Assembly: GCF_963662555.1 (NCBI RefSeq)
Contig: NZ_OY759719.1
Coordinates: 512,985-576,984, forward strand
Source of the DNA: Thiomicrorhabdus sp.
GTDB lineage: Bacteria; Pseudomonadota; Gammaproteobacteria; Thiomicrospirales; Thiomicrospiraceae
Reading direction: 5' to 3'
DNA: 64,000 nt
The stretch's first letter is position 1; the number at the start of each line of letters is the position of its first letter. Shown here piece after piece: positions 39,410 through 49,149 of the stretch. A program made the translations under genes and the position numbers. Under the pieces are notes generated by a model. The model did no database searches and was not told where the DNA came from. It worked only from the letters and a program-made list of their open reading frames with translations.

Positions 39410-40951
39410 ATGGTAGAGTTAAGTAGCCCAGTAAAAGCAGAAACAATCACTTCTCCTGAAGTAGAGCGTTTTCTACAGTCTGAGCGTAGCCGCACACAAA
39501 CATCGATTCAACGCCACGAAGAAGAAGTGGCAGGTTTTAGTGTGAAAAAAATGATGCGTGCATTACAAAATCGTTTTTCACATACTGGTGATATCTCAAA
39601 TGAAATTGCAGAAATGGTTGAGAAACAAGTGCAGATGCGTACTCGTGAACTCTTTCGACAAGCCAATTATGATGCCTTAACTCACTTGCCAAATCGTGCG
39701 TATTTCAATACCACTGTCGAACAGCTTGTTCTTAAAGCCCAAGAAGCTGAAGCAGACTTTGGTTTATTATTTTTAGATTTAGATGGTTTTAAATCGGTAA
39801 ACGATAAATTAGGTCATAAAGCGGGTGATGAGTTATTACGTAATGTCAGTGCTCGTTTAATGTCTGCAACACGAGAAGGCGATATCGTGAGTCGTCTTGG
39901 TGGTGATGAATTTGTGGTGTTACTTGCGGATGTAGCCGAGAAAGAAACCATTGAAATTGTTTGTCAGCGCATTATCAATGAAGTGAGTCGACCCTATTGG
40001 ATTAATGGTCATGATGTTGAAATCTCTACCAGTATTGGTATTTCTCGTTTTCCGTTGGATGGCAAAACTTCGACAGAATTGGTTGAACTTGCCGATCAAG
40101 CGTTATATGTTTCAAAACAGAGTGGTCGTAAAACCTATCGTTTTTACCATGAGATTGTAGAAGAGACCATTTCACCAAAACATGTTTTGGTTAATCGTTT
40201 ATATGATGCGGTAGATAATGGACAAATTGCCTTACAATTTGAGCCTCAAATTGATTTAACCTCTGATTCGATTGTTGGTGCGAGTATTACCGCAAAGTGG
40301 GATGAGAAAGAAATTGAATCGCCATATTTAGCTAGCTGGATTGAAATGTTAAATGACTCTAAAGCGGGTTATACGGTTGGTGCATGGTTAATGGATTCTG
40401 GTTTGTATTATTTAAAGCAGTGGCAACAATATAATGATGCCATGATTGTTTCGATTCCTGTTGTAGATGCGTTATGGCAACAGCAAGATTTAGTGGCCAT
40501 ATTAAATGAGCGTTTTGCTCACTTTGATGTGCAAACTTCTCAAGTACAGTTAGAATTCTCTATTAAAGCTTTAACCGAGAATAAAGCGTTGCAAGAAGTA
40601 CTTAATGCTTTAACGGCAGCGGGTTATCAAATTACCTTAAGTGAAGTCGGCAAAACGCCATTAGATTTGGCCTTATTGGCTCAATTAAATTTACAAGAAA
40701 TTAAATTAGACCGCGATTGGTTGCAAGCAACGATGGCAAATGAAAAAGGCCAAAAATGGGTTCAAGCTCTTGTGCAAATGGCTAAAAGTCTAGACTTATG
40801 TGTGATTGCCACGGGTGTTGAAACTCAAGAACAAGCACTGCAATATCGCAGTATGGGTTGTTCAATGGCGCAAGGTGAAAACTGGTCTGAACCAGTTGAT
40901 GCAGAGCAGCTTCAACAATCTATTCAACAAGACTTACTTGTTATAGCTTAA
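39410..40951 (+). CDS. Diguanylate cyclase with degenerate EAL domain
   Basis: 513 residues, cytoplasmic. An N-terminal helical region (about 1-90) precedes a GGDEF domain with an intact RLGGDEFVVLL active site and an RxxD inhibitory site (REGD) five residues before it. The C-terminal EAL-like domain (about 250-510) lacks the catalytic motif: where EALLRW is expected it reads SITAKW. It should make c-di-GMP, while the EAL part may only bind it. The tad pilus operon starts 1.3 kb downstream. Confidence 0.85.
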   Translation: MVELSSPVKAETITSPEVERFLQSERSRTQTSIQRHEEEVAGFSVKKMMRALQNRFSHTGDISNEIAEMVEKQVQMRTRELFRQANYDALTHLPNRAYFNTTVEQLVLKAQEAEADFGLLFLDLDGFKSVNDKLGHKAGDELLRNVSARLMSATREGDIVSRLGGDEFVVLLADVAEKETIEIVCQRIINEVSRPYWINGHDVEISTSIGISRFPLDGKTSTELVELADQALYVSKQSGRKTYRFYHEIVEETISPKHVLVNRLYDAVDNGQIALQFEPQIDLTSDSIVGASITAKWDEKEIESPYLASWIEMLNDSKAGYTVGAWLMDSGLYYLKQWQQYNDAMIVSIPVVDALWQQQDLVAILNERFAHFDVQTSQVQLEFSIKALTENKALQEVLNALTAAGYQITLSEVGKTPLDLALLAQLNLQEIKLDRDWLQATMANEKGQKWVQALVQMAKSLDLCVIATGVETQEQALQYRSMGCSMAQGENWSEPVDAEQLQQSIQQDLLVIA

Positions 40952-41003
40952 TCACTTATTAAATTTTTAATATAGCCAAATTAGTATTTTGTTAAATCCT
41001 TAA

Positions 41004-41025
41004 AACCCCTGCTTGGGGTTTTTTT
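41004..41025 (+). terminator. Intrinsic terminator after the GGDEF gene
   Basis: AACCCC-tgctt-GGGGTT followed by TTTTT. Short GC stem with a T-run about 50 bp after the stop. Confidence 0.85.
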
Positions 41026-41158
41026 GTGTCTAAATCTTAACTCTACGGCTATTTGCTGTGACATTTTTTAACGTCACAGGCTTGCGTAATGGTTACAAGT
41101 GATACTAAAGATTTTTAGATTTACCCTATGCTCAGACGACATAGAAAGCCACAGGATA

Positions 41159-41176
41159 TACCAGGCCTGGTAAAAT
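41159..41176. repeat. Dispersed palindrome copy upstream of the yjdF-like gene
   Basis: TACCAGGCCTGGTAAAAT; core ACCAGGCCTGGT at 41160-41171. Intergenic, about 75 bp upstream of the yjdF-like start codon. Confidence 0.9.
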
Positions 41177-41247
41177 CAAAATTATCAATAAAAGCAAGCT
41201 CAACCTAAATGTAGAAAGAGTTGTTAACTTATAATAGAGAGTAAGCC

Positions 41248-41862
41248 ATGCATAAAGAAATCAATTTAAACCAAATTTTTTGGCTAGTGAGTTTTTTAGT
41301 TGTCTTTACGTGGTCGGCTATTTACCCTAAAGATGGCTTTACTTGGTTTTTAGAGGTTGCCCCCGCTATTATCGGTTTTGTGTTGATTGTGTTTACTCGT
41401 AAACGGTTTCCGCTTACTTCATTGCTCTATTTTTTAATCCTTATTCACTGTTTTATACTTATGGTTGGTGGTCACTACACCTATGCCGAAGTTCCTCTGT
41501 TTGATACCTTTAAAGAGATGTTTAATTGGAGTAGAAATAACTACGACAAAGTAGGCCATTTTGCTCAAGGCTTAGTACCGGCATTAATTGCCAGGGAGAT
41601 TTTGATTCGTAAACAGATTGTAAAAGGACAGGCCTGGGTAAACTTTATCAGTGTGAGTATTACCTTAGCGTTTAGTGCATTTTATGAATTGATTGAATGG
41701 TGGGTTGCTTTGAGTTCTGAAGAGGCTGCCGAAGCCTTTTTAGGCACACAAGGTTATGTATGGGATACCCAGTCAGATATGGGTTATGCACTTTTGGGGG
41801 CGATTTGTGCAGTGGTATTTCTTTCTAAGATTCATAACCGTCAAATAAAAAACCTTTCTTAA
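41248..41862 (+). CDS. DUF2238 / YjdF-like integral membrane protein
   Basis: 204 residues with five or six membrane segments. Conserved family stretches are YDKVGHFAQGLVPALIAREIL and AFYELIEWWVAL, followed by GTQGYVWDTQSDMGYALLGA. Function unknown. An ACAGGCCTGG element lies in the codons for GQAW (41628-41637). Confidence 0.8.
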   Translation: MHKEINLNQIFWLVSFLVVFTWSAIYPKDGFTWFLEVAPAIIGFVLIVFTRKRFPLTSLLYFLILIHCFILMVGGHYTYAEVPLFDTFKEMFNWSRNNYDKVGHFAQGLVPALIAREILIRKQIVKGQAWVNFISVSITLAFSAFYELIEWWVALSSEEAAEAFLGTQGYVWDTQSDMGYALLGAICAVVFLSKIHNRQIKNLS

Positions 41863-42301
41863 TAAAATTTAAGATAGTTTTTTTCTACTTTTATAACCAG
41901 TTTTTTATATAAAACTAATTGTTTTACCTTCTTTTTTTGAAAAAAATCTATTTTTTAACTCTTTTATTTACTCTTTTTTGCTCTTAAATATCCATATTTA
42001 GTTTAAGGTTTTGTCTTAATGGGCTGATAAATTACAGCATTTTCTAATATTAGATAATGCTTGAATAAGGCGTATTAATACATGATATAAATATATTATA
42101 TCCTTAAATAACAATGTGTTACATGGTGTTTTTGGATTAAAAATCCAATCAAAAAAAATGCTTATGAACAAATCAAAAGTTTTGTTTATGATTTGTTATA
42201 AATTTAATTGAATTAGTAAATGTGATGATTTTAAATAGCCTCCGTGTTCTGGAAGGGCTCAGGTCAAAAAATAAAAAATGGATTTAAAACGAGGAAGAAT
42301 C
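41863..42301 (+). promoter_or_regulatory. AT-rich leader/promoter region of the Flp pilus operon
   Basis: 439 bp without a gene. Two inverted repeats are visible: TTGGATT-aaa-AATCCAA at 42132-42148, and AACAAATCA...TGATTTGTT at 42167-42197. They may be operators or leader hairpins of the flp transcript. A GAGGAAG ribosome site precedes flp. Confidence 0.5.
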
Positions 42302-42505
42302 ATGTTGGATGAAGCAAAAGTTACCCAGATGTTACAAACTAAAAAACAGAAAAAACAGAAGGGAGCAACTATGATTGAATACGCTCTTGTGGTTGCAGGT
42401 GTTGCTGCAATTGCGTTTGCTGTATTCTCTGGCGATACGACCACTGGCGTAGGTAAAGCAATTAAGGACAAAGTAGAAAGTTCTGTTACTAATGCTGGTG
42501 CTTAA
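42302..42505 (+). CDS. flp: Flp-family type IVb pilin
   Basis: 67 residues from ATG 42302, chosen for the GAGGAAG just upstream; another in-frame ATG is at 42278. The basic leader ends KKQKKQKG, cleaved before ATMIEYALVVAGVAAIAFAV, with Glu5 and Tyr6 of the Flp motif present. It is the major subunit of the Tad adhesion pilus. Its stop is 3 bp before the next gene. Confidence 0.92.
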   Translation: MLDEAKVTQMLQTKKQKKQKGATMIEYALVVAGVAAIAFAVFSGDTTTGVGKAIKDKVESSVTNAGA

Positions 42506-42508
42506 ATA

Positions 42509-43018
42509 GTGCCTAAGCACAAATTGCATAAACAAAAAGGAGCCGTCATGCTTGAGACGGCTTATGTTTTGCCAGTGATGGTAGCGGTTATTTTATTAAC
42601 CGTTGAAGTCATTGGTTATGCAATGAATAGTTTTGCAGTAAATGATGTTTTAACCGATGTGCATTCCACTATTTTGAGTGAAGTTTCAACGGTAAGTAAT
42701 TTAGACGCTGGCAAACTATTGGATCCATCCATTCAGTATGCAAGCTGTAGTTCTGATGGAAAGGTTGTGTTACCAACAGGTATCAATAGCTCAATTAATA
42801 CTATTGTGACTACCGCTCTTGCATCAAGACATATTACTTTTACGGCCTCTGATCCTGGTGTTACCAAAATCACCAAAAGTGTCGTCTCTGGCTTTGATGT
42901 CTATGTCGTAAACTTTTCGGGAACTGCCAATACCTTAGTTATCCCAAATATGTTTTCAATTTTATTACCTATTAGTGTCGATACGGTAATAAGTGTTAAA
43001 GATAGTTGTGAGCCGTAA
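42509..43018 (+). CDS. tadE: TadE-like pseudopilin
   Basis: 169 residues from a GTG start. The GTG is preferred because it retains the short basic leader (MPKHKLHKQKG) before AVMLETAYVLPVMVAVILL, which is needed for prepilin peptidase cleavage. Periplasmic globular part with two Cys near the middle and end. TadE/TadF pseudopilins assist Flp pilus assembly. Confidence 0.8.
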   Translation: MPKHKLHKQKGAVMLETAYVLPVMVAVILLTVEVIGYAMNSFAVNDVLTDVHSTILSEVSTVSNLDAGKLLDPSIQYASCSSDGKVVLPTGINSSINTIVTTALASRHITFTASDPGVTKITKSVVSGFDVYVVNFSGTANTLVIPNMFSILLPISVDTVISVKDSCEP

Positions 43019-43063
43019 AACTCTCATTTCTGTTGTTACCGCCCCAATTTTTAAGAGAATTTT

Positions 43064-43948
43064 ATGAAAATTCAACGCAGTGATTTGATTCTGTATGGTG
43101 TCGCTTTGCTCTCATCTTTGTTAGCTGTGAGTTTAGTGTATGGTTATGTCGAAAACCGTGTATCAGAGGCACAAAGTCACGCCGAGGTTAAAACAGTAAC
43201 CGTAGTTGAAAAGCCTGAATTACGTTCAGTGGTTGTTGCTAATCGTGACTTATATCGTGGTGAAAAAATTAATGCTGATGATATTAAAGTGCTAAATGTT
43301 CCAACAGAAGGTGTGATTGCAACAGGTGTTGTGACCAATCCAAATAAAATTATAGGTCACGTCGCTAAACAGCATATTTATGCAGGTGAATGGCTGATTG
43401 AACAAAAATTTGGCTTGCAAGATGATGATGGTGGGCGCGTTGAATCTTTGTTAGAAGAGGGCAAGCGTGCTTTGCGAATTCCTGTTTCTGCAGAAAGTGG
43501 GTTGTTGGGGATGTTAAACCCCAGTGATCATGTCGATGTGATTAGTGTGTTTGAAAGTGCTGATGGTAAACGAATGATTAGCCGCACGATCTTACAGAAT
43601 ATTGAGGTTTTATCAATTGGCCAAACCAACAGAATGGGACAGTTAAAAGAGGAACAGCGCCAAGAATCTGAGAAAAACCGAGAAGGTGAAGCTTTTGTAA
43701 AGGCCTCCATGGTGGCTTTGAATGTAGATACTCAACAAGCGGAAAAGTTGGCTTTAGCCATGAATATTGGAGCAATTCACCTTGCGTTACGAGGCCCGGC
43801 AGATGTGGCACTGGTAAGAACTGATGGTGTCAATGTTAAGGTGATGGAGCGCGAAAAGCAGAGACCACCTAAATATAAACCAAAACAACAGCGTGATGTC
43901 ATACAGATTATGCAGGGTGACAAAGTTCAAGAGGTAATTACACAATGA
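43064..43948 (+). CDS. cpaB: CpaB/RcpC Flp pilus assembly protein
   Basis: 294 residues. One N-terminal membrane anchor, then a SAF domain (VVVANRDLYRGEKINADDIKVLNVP) and a RcpC/CpaB core (ALRIPVSAESGLLGMLNPSDHVDVISVF). Periplasmic, supports the secretin channel. The stop overlaps the rcpA start by 4 bp. Confidence 0.9.
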   Translation: MKIQRSDLILYGVALLSSLLAVSLVYGYVENRVSEAQSHAEVKTVTVVEKPELRSVVVANRDLYRGEKINADDIKVLNVPTEGVIATGVVTNPNKIIGHVAKQHIYAGEWLIEQKFGLQDDDGGRVESLLEEGKRALRIPVSAESGLLGMLNPSDHVDVISVFESADGKRMISRTILQNIEVLSIGQTNRMGQLKEEQRQESEKNREGEAFVKASMVALNVDTQQAEKLALAMNIGAIHLALRGPADVALVRTDGVNVKVMEREKQRPPKYKPKQQRDVIQIMQGDKVQEVITQ

Positions 43949-45522
43949 AATATCTTTCTAAATGGTTAAGCCCGTCTGTATTAAGTGGTATAGGTCTCTC
44001 TTTAAGTCTTTGTACGATGAACGCTGCTGCCGATGTGGCTAAATTGTATAAGTTATCTGAAAGCGATAGCCAAATTATAAAGTTTGATAAGCCTTTAAAA
44101 CGTGCCCTAATTGCAAACCCAGAACTTGCCACCGTTAAAGTATTAAGTAACAAAGAGCTATTGGTCACGGGTAAAGAAGCGGGTCGTACCCAGTTAATTG
44201 TGACCTATCGTGACACGCCTAACGTTGACAATAAAATTGTGTTAAATGTCTCACCAGATCAATCTCGTCGTGAAGAGATTAAAGAAACCTTAACAAGTTT
44301 ACTTGCTGATCTAAACCCTCAAGGCACGGTCAAGTTTGAGCTGAAAAATATTTGGATTAATTCCGAAGGTTCTGTTCGCAGACAGATTGACGAAATTGGT
44401 AATCAAATTGATGGCGATAATTCAATTAAACAAGCCAAACGAAAAGACAAAAATGTTTTGCAAACAGCAACCACTGCGGGTCAGTTAGATGCACAGCCTT
44501 TAGCAGGTAACTATATGGTATTGCTGAGCGGTAATGTGCCCAATAAAGCCCAGAAAAAACGAATTCATTCGGTGATTTCAGCTTTGGGTTTGAGTGTGGT
44601 AAATATGATTAATGTCACGGGACCACAGCAAATAAAGTTATCGGTTCGTGTGGCTGAAGTGGTGAAAGGCAATCCATTTAGAAGTGGTTTTGCAACGAGA
44701 GATAAAAGAGATCGTTTTGGGCTTTTCCCTCCTGGAAATTTAGGTACAACGGCGAGTTTTTTATTAAATGTTGAAAACGTTGCTGCTGGAACGCCTTCAG
44801 GTATGGCTTTTCCGCACCCAGATGGTTTTCAAATAGGCATTAACCCAACAGGGAGTGACCTGTTTGGCGTGTTATCTATTTTAGAGGGTAGGAATTTAGC
44901 TCGCGTTTTAGCCAAACCAGAATTAATTGTGCAATCTGGTGAAACAGCCTCTTTTTTAGTAGGGGGAGAGGTACCGATTCCTGTCGCTCAGCGTCAAGAT
45001 ACGATTACTGTTGAGTATAAGGAGTTTGGTGTTCGCCTGCGTTTCAGCCCAATTATTACTGAGTCCGGCGAGATTCAGATGACTGTTGCACCTGAAGTCA
45101 GTAATATCGATTCAAGTGCGGGTTACCAAGCAGGTAGCATCGTGGTGCCAGGTTTTCGCTCTCGCAAAACCAATACAACTATTACTATGAAGCCGGGTCA
45201 GAGTTTTGTCATTGGTGGATTAATTCAAGATAATTTACGTAGTTCAGTTTCTAAAGTTCCTTTTTTAGGCGATATCCCAATTATTGGTACTTTATTTCGC
45301 TCAACGAGTTATGACAAAGATCAATCAGAACTGGCTATCTTAGTAACCCCTACTTTTGTTAACCCAATTGATAAAAACAAAAAGGTGACTTTACCTGGCG
45401 AAAACCTAGACAGACCAAGTTCTGCGGATGGATTTTTCTATGGAAAGTTGGCAAAAATGTTACCTGAAGGCGAAAGTGTTTTACCTGAGTTATCGGTTAA
45501 GATTGGACTGGAGACCCCATAA
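43945..45522 (+). CDS. rcpA: RcpA/CpaC outer-membrane secretin of the Tad pilus
   Basis: 525 residues. Signal peptide, N-terminal pilus-secretin domain (AKLYKLSESDSQIIKFDKPLKRALI...), BON-like middle and secretin domain ending in VPFLGDIPIIGTLFRSTSYDKDQSELAILVTP. It forms the outer-membrane pore for the Flp pilus. The final base overlaps tadZ. Confidence 0.93.
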   Translation: MKYLSKWLSPSVLSGIGLSLSLCTMNAAADVAKLYKLSESDSQIIKFDKPLKRALIANPELATVKVLSNKELLVTGKEAGRTQLIVTYRDTPNVDNKIVLNVSPDQSRREEIKETLTSLLADLNPQGTVKFELKNIWINSEGSVRRQIDEIGNQIDGDNSIKQAKRKDKNVLQTATTAGQLDAQPLAGNYMVLLSGNVPNKAQKKRIHSVISALGLSVVNMINVTGPQQIKLSVRVAEVVKGNPFRSGFATRDKRDRFGLFPPGNLGTTASFLLNVENVAAGTPSGMAFPHPDGFQIGINPTGSDLFGVLSILEGRNLARVLAKPELIVQSGETASFLVGGEVPIPVAQRQDTITVEYKEFGVRLRFSPIITESGEIQMTVAPEVSNIDSSAGYQAGSIVVPGFRSRKTNTTITMKPGQSFVIGGLIQDNLRSSVSKVPFLGDIPIIGTLFRSTSYDKDQSELAILVTPTFVNPIDKNKKVTLPGENLDRPSSADGFFYGKLAKMLPEGESVLPELSVKIGLETP

Positions 45523-46793
45523 TGACTAACTTATCGGCTAGTGATGTCGCTCTTAAGCAAGCACTGTATTTTGGGCATGATGAAGATTTAGTAGAAACGG
45601 TGAGAGTATCTATTGTTTCTAAATACAGTATGAATTCAATGGACGAAATTCCTCATATCTGGCCTGAAGAAATTGATTTAGTATTTCTTGAATACGGTGG
45701 TGATTCAGCTGAAACTCTTTCTAAAATTAATCAGATTCTGACATTAGCTAAAGGTGTGCCTCTTTATATTTTGCTTCAGCAAAAAGATGCCGACTTTATT
45801 ATTGAGGCTTCTCATCAAGGGGTTCAAGGTTTTATAGAGTGCCCCAATGAGGTTTTACATATCCTCTCCATTTTGCATATGCAAGATAGAAGGCGACTAG
45901 GCAAAAACGGTAATGTCTCTTCTCTATTTAGCTTAAAAGGCGGGGTAGGTTGCACAGCATTAGCCACAAATTTAGCCTCACATTTAAATGATATGACCGA
46001 GGGTAGAACCGTATTGGTGGACTTAAACATGCCATTGGGGGATACCGCTTTATATCTTAATATGGAAAGCCAGCATCTCTACTCATTAACCGATTTTGTA
46101 TATAACCTAAATCGATTTGATGAAAATCTTATCTACAAGTCACTTAGCCAGCATGAGTCAGGATTGTATTTACTGCCGTTGCCAACAGAAGTAACTGAAC
46201 TAGAAAGCTTAAACGGTAATATGGTTAAAACCATTATTCAAGCTCTCAGGCGCTATTATGATCATGTGATTATTGATTGTGCGAGTGATTTATCTGATAT
46301 GACAATCAGCTGTTTGGATGAATCCGATAATATTGTTTTGGTTTCCGAACCTTCACTCTCGTCACTAAGAGCCGTTAACTCTGTTTTGCAGTTAACGCAA
46401 AAACTAGGTTATGTGAAAGACTCTATTAAATTAGTCGTAAACCGAAGCAATAGCGATGATGATGAGATGCTTAATGAAGTTGTTAACTCGTTAGATGTTG
46501 AGACCGTTATTAAAGTGAATAATGCTTATGCCGATTTTAATGAGTCGTTAAAAGAGGGAATCTTACTTAAAGAATACAACCCAGATTCCATTATTAATAA
46601 ACAGCTACATAACATCGCCAATATGATGCATAACGGCAGTAAGAATATGTATGTTGATCAACCAATAGAACGTTCTTCAATCGCTAAAAATTGGCTTAAT
46701 AAATTGTTAAAAAAGGAAAGTAAACCTGCAAATGTAGAGCAAACCTCAGAAGAGGCGGTTAAGCTTTTAAATGACAAAATGGTGGTGTCTTAA
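45522..46793 (+). CDS. tadZ: TadZ/CpaE ParA-like pilus localisation ATPase
   Basis: 423 residues. An N-terminal receiver-like domain (about 1-120) precedes a ParA/MinD-like domain. The deviant Walker A reads SLKGGVGCTALATNLASHL, keeping the signature Lys but lacking the P-loop Lys of KGGVGKT. Atypical P-loops are usual in TadZ and CpaE, which mark the pole for pilus assembly. It is the only ParA-type protein in the window, and its operon argues against a role as McdA. Confidence 0.88.
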   Translation: MTNLSASDVALKQALYFGHDEDLVETVRVSIVSKYSMNSMDEIPHIWPEEIDLVFLEYGGDSAETLSKINQILTLAKGVPLYILLQQKDADFIIEASHQGVQGFIECPNEVLHILSILHMQDRRRLGKNGNVSSLFSLKGGVGCTALATNLASHLNDMTEGRTVLVDLNMPLGDTALYLNMESQHLYSLTDFVYNLNRFDENLIYKSLSQHESGLYLLPLPTEVTELESLNGNMVKTIIQALRRYYDHVIIDCASDLSDMTISCLDESDNIVLVSEPSLSSLRAVNSVLQLTQKLGYVKDSIKLVVNRSNSDDDEMLNEVVNSLDVETVIKVNNAYADFNESLKEGILLKEYNPDSIINKQLHNIANMMHNGSKNMYVDQPIERSSIAKNWLNKLLKKESKPANVEQTSEEAVKLLNDKMVVS

Positions 46794-48203
46794 ATGGGGT
46801 TGCAAGATCGTCTAAGACAAGTAGAGCAAAGTCGACAGCCCACACTCAAAAAAGACTCTGCACAAGATTCCAATAAAAGCCGCTCTTCGGCAAAACGGAG
46901 CTTGTCAGAGGTTAATCTAGCCCAAAATCCTACTCTATTAGAAATTAAAAAACGTTGCCAAAAAAAGGCGGCAGAAGATGATGCCTTTTATGAAGCCGAC
47001 AGTAAAGAAACTCGTCAAGAATTACGTCCTCGTTTAGAGGAGTTGGTTAGAGAGCACGCGGGTGATTTGGGTTACCCGCTTTCTGAAGTAGAGGTTCGTC
47101 AATTAGGAATTGAGCTTTTAGATGAAATTTACGGTTTGGGCCCTATTGAGCCTTTGCTAACTGACCCAACTATTTCAGATATTTTAATTAACGGTTATAA
47201 CCAGATTTATGTTGAGCGAGCTGGTCAACTTGAGTTATCAGATGTGCGATTTATCAGTGAAGAGCATTTACGAAATAAAGTAGATCGTATGCTGTATTCA
47301 ACTGGACGTCGTGTTGATGAGTCCTCTCCACTGGTTGATGCCCGTTTACCAGACGGTTCACGTATAAATATTATTATTCCGCCATTAGCCGTTGATGGTA
47401 TTAGTGTCTCAATTCGTCGTTTTCCAGAACAACATTTACGCCCTAAAGACCTTATTGCATTTGGTTCTATGACGGAACAAATGTTTACTTTTTTAGACTA
47501 CGCAGTAAAAGCAGGTTTAAACATGTTGGTTTGTGGGGGAACAGGCTCAGGTAAAACGACTACATTAAACATGCTTTCGGGGTTAATTCCAGAAAATGAA
47601 CGTACGGTAACCATTGAAGATAGTGCCGAGTTACGTATGCAGCAAACTCATGTAGTACGTTTAGAAACACGGCCGCCTAATGCAGAGGGCGTGGGCGAAG
47701 TGAGTCAGCGTGAATTGTTAAAAAATGCGTTACGTATGCGCCCAGATCGAATCGTGTTGGGTGAGGTGCGTGGTGGTGAAGTACTTGATATGCTTCAAGC
47801 CATGAACACTGGGCATGATGGTTCTTTGGCCACACTGCATGCCAATAGTCCACGAGACAGTATCGCCCGACTAGAGTTAATGATTAACTTAAGTGGGGTT
47901 GATATTCCTGCGGCATCGATTCGTAAGCAAATTGCCAGTGCCATTGATTTAATTATTTATGTTAACCGAGGTAAGGATGGTAAACGCCGTGTTGAATCAG
48001 TAACCGAAGTCGTAGGGATTGAGGAGGATAATGTTGTTCTGCAAGAGATCTTTGTCTTTGAGAACAAATATGACAAGGTTACTGATAGCATGCGTGGTCA
48101 ATTCAAGGCGACGGGTCTGCGTCCGGCATGCAATAAAAAATGCGAAGCCGTTGGTTACCAACTTCCCAATGATTTATTCAGCTTTTCTCAGGATGTTTTT
48201 TAA
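46794..48203 (+). CDS. tadA: TadA/CpaF secretion ATPase
   Basis: 469 residues. The type II/IV secretion ATPase pattern is complete: LLTDPTISDILINGYNQIYVER, Walker A CGGTGSGKTTTLNML, LETRPPNAEGVGEVSQRELLKNALRMRPDRIVLGEVRGGE, and GSLATLHANSP. It powers Flp pilus extension and perhaps retraction. The stop shares a base with the tadB start. Confidence 0.95.
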   Translation: MGLQDRLRQVEQSRQPTLKKDSAQDSNKSRSSAKRSLSEVNLAQNPTLLEIKKRCQKKAAEDDAFYEADSKETRQELRPRLEELVREHAGDLGYPLSEVEVRQLGIELLDEIYGLGPIEPLLTDPTISDILINGYNQIYVERAGQLELSDVRFISEEHLRNKVDRMLYSTGRRVDESSPLVDARLPDGSRINIIIPPLAVDGISVSIRRFPEQHLRPKDLIAFGSMTEQMFTFLDYAVKAGLNMLVCGGTGSGKTTTLNMLSGLIPENERTVTIEDSAELRMQQTHVVRLETRPPNAEGVGEVSQRELLKNALRMRPDRIVLGEVRGGEVLDMLQAMNTGHDGSLATLHANSPRDSIARLELMINLSGVDIPAASIRKQIASAIDLIIYVNRGKDGKRRVESVTEVVGIEEDNVVLQEIFVFENKYDKVTDSMRGQFKATGLRPACNKKCEAVGYQLPNDLFSFSQDVF

Positions 48204-49144
48204 TGGATTTGGGTTTTGTTATTGTTGCATTGGCGATTATTTTTCCTTTTTTATTGTTAAGTTTTACTTTTTTAGCTAAACAAAAACGCCAAAGGCAACA
48301 GCATTTAAAAGCACTAATGCTCCGAGTCGGACTACAGTCGGCAGAAACGAAAACTGTAACCAGTCAGCTTATGTTGCAAAGAGATAAAAACTGGTTTTTG
48401 TGGTTGATTGGTCTGTTTAAAAAAGCTGGGATATCCAATAAACGAGAAATTACCGTATTAATTATTATTCAGGCTTTTATGATATTTTTCAGTGTCTTTG
48501 TTTTATCAACTAAGTTTAATACCCTCACTGACAAACATATCATTTTAAGTGTGTTGTTACCGCTAATTCCTGCGGCCTATCTGTTTATTAAAATTCGTCA
48601 GCGACAGGCTGAACTCCGTAAACAATTTCCAGAAATGCTGGACTCTATTGTTCGCTCATTGCATTCAGGGTATGGAATCGACGGCGCAATTGCCGCTATT
48701 GGTGAAGATATGAATGGTGCTTTGGCCGAAGAGATGAAAGAGGTCAATAAACAGCTGGTGTTAGGTGTTAGTATGCGCGACATTTTAAGGGAGTTTCAAC
48801 GTAGAGTCGCACTGCCTGAAGCCCAGTATTTTGTCATTACTTTGATAATCCAGCGTGAGACAGGTGGGCAACTGGCCGCTATTCTGACCGAACTTTCTAA
48901 ATTAATGCGACGTCGAGATAATTTTCAAGCCAAGTTAAAAACCTTAACCGCAGAATCACGCTTTACTGCTTGGTTTATTGGCGGAGCACCGATTCTTTAT
49001 ATTGTGTATAAGTATTTCTTTGACAAAGAGTCTATGAATTTTTACTTGTATGATCCACTTGGTTTCAAGCTTTTTGTTTTTTCGTTGATCATGATAATCA
49101 CAGGAACTCTGATTCTGCGTTACATGCTAAAAATGAGATTTTAA
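48203..49144 (+). CDS. tadB: TadB inner-membrane platform protein
   Basis: 313 residues with membrane segments at both ends and a T2SSF domain (LRKQFPEMLDSIVRSLHSGYGIDGAIAAIGEDM; LPEAQYFVITLIIQRETGGQLAAILTELS). It forms the pilus assembly platform with TadC. Confidence 0.92.
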   Translation: MDLGFVIVALAIIFPFLLLSFTFLAKQKRQRQQHLKALMLRVGLQSAETKTVTSQLMLQRDKNWFLWLIGLFKKAGISNKREITVLIIIQAFMIFFSVFVLSTKFNTLTDKHIILSVLLPLIPAAYLFIKIRQRQAELRKQFPEMLDSIVRSLHSGYGIDGAIAAIGEDMNGALAEEMKEVNKQLVLGVSMRDILREFQRRVALPEAQYFVITLIIQRETGGQLAAILTELSKLMRRRDNFQAKLKTLTAESRFTAWFIGGAPILYIVYKYFFDKESMNFYLYDPLGFKLFVFSLIMIITGTLILRYMLKMRF

Positions 49145-49149
49145 TTAAG

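Noticed and set aside
45522-46793. TadZ as the missing McdA
   Set aside because: It is embedded in the Tad pilus operon, has the TadZ receiver-like N-terminus and lacks the P-loop lysine.
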